A stretch of 43,587 nt of DNA from assembly GCA_019423635.1 (NCBI GenBank), contig JAHZBA010000024.1:1-43587 (forward strand). Reading direction: 5' to 3'. Shown one piece after another: positions 43,369-43,587 of this stretch (positions within the stretch are counted from its first letter, which is position 1; the number at the start of each line of letters is the position of its first letter). The notes beneath the pieces are model-generated. The model saw nothing but the letters and a program-made list of their open reading frames with translations, had not been told where the DNA came from and made no database searches. The stretch comes from Clostridiales bacterium. Lineage in GTDB: Bacteria > Bacillota > Clostridia > Oscillospirales > Oscillospiraceae. A program made the position numbers and the translations under genes.

Positions 43369-43584
43369 TTAGAAGCAGGGACCGTCCGTCAACCTCCCAA
43401 CAGTCTCCGCCAGAAGTCTCTTCACGCGGGTCAAAGGTCCTTCACCTGAGCGGGACGGCGCGCGCCGGCAGGGGCTATCAAGTTTCCACCCAAGCCGGGC
43501 GGGGACAACTCCCGTATATTGGCGAAACTTGGCCGCAGGGCAAGTTCTCGCCACCAGCGTCTTTTTCTCTTTTGGACCGTGCAC
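43369..43584 (-). CDS. Doubtful small ORF at the right edge
   Basis: A 71-codon frame with a GTG start and no clear ribosome-binding site. It is rich in Arg, Pro, Leu and Gly (KFRQYTGVVPARLGWKLDSP ... VKRLLAETVGRLTDGPCF). It may be a conserved-looking but non-coding repeat edge or a real short gene cut by the window; I cannot tell. No other gene is seen between 43316 and the end. Confidence 0.2.
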   Translation of the reverse strand: MHGPKEKKTLVARTCPAAKFRQYTGVVPARLGWKLDSPCRRAPSRSGEGPLTRVKRLLAETVGRLTDGPCF

Positions 43585-43587
43585 GGC

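Overview
The window looks like chromosomal DNA of an anaerobic, endospore-forming member of the Clostridia, most likely Oscillospirales (the Flavonifractor / Intestinimonas / Oscillibacter kind). The grounds are high G+C coding DNA, strong GGAGG ribosome-binding sites, the sporulation genes spoIIP and spoVAC, a group B-type [FeFe]-hydrogenase, indolepyruvate:ferredoxin oxidoreductase, ECF-type vitamin transporters and SLH-domain surface proteins. A perfect parS palindrome at 42756-42771 and the rpsF-ssb-rpsR cluster suggest an origin-proximal position. The species assignment is inference. I found no rRNA, tRNA, CRISPR array or transposase.

Layout. 0-2.1 kb: modular repeat, two tandem XRE regulators divergent from a small protein across a double operator, then an XRE-TPR-like regulator. 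2.2-8.4 kb (minus strand): ECF S component with a DUF4430 partner, a DUF362 ferredoxin-like protein, a small conserved-looking protein, and a DUF4340 / response regulator / histidine kinase group. 8.6-10.2 kb: monomeric [FeFe]-hydrogenase. 10.26-12.35 kb: five copies of a roughly 270-bp unit. Each unit has a consensus promoter, a ribosome-binding site inside a hairpin, a 25-codon ORF and a bidirectional terminator, and each has a strong opposing promoter for a short antisense RNA. A phage-tail-like orphan gene lies between units 1 and 2. This array is the best candidate for an undescribed system and resembles type I toxin-antitoxin or par-like loci. 12.5-22 kb: a 1486-residue SLH surface protein, a catalytically dead double tyrosine-recombinase-like protein with two winged helices, a TetR regulator and a second SLH protein. 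22.3-25.2 kb: a BlaI/BlaR1-like signalling operon with a clear double operator. 25.7-30.8 kb: small protein, endonuclease IV, TetR with FMN-binding protein, spoIIP, a radical SAM protein and an HxlR regulator. 31-32 kb: rpsF-ssb-rpsR. 32.2-34 kb: diguanylate cyclase plus PilZ receptor. 34.4-38.6 kb: spoVAC, hemW, a CmpB-like membrane protein, and thiW under a TPP riboswitch. 38.7-42.7 kb: iorA-iorB-small protein-FrhB-like operon. 42.75 kb to the end: parS and long modular repeats.

Functional threads. Ferredoxin-linked fermentation is represented by the hydrogenase, IorAB, the FrhB-like protein and DUF362. Cofactor supply is represented by ThiW with its TPP riboswitch, HemW and a possible cobalamin-type ECF pair. 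Signal transduction covers c-di-GMP synthesis and binding in one operon, a two-component system, a BlaR1-like sensor, and several autoregulated repressors whose operators can be read directly. Dispersed REP- or MITE-like repeats fill most long intergenic gaps.
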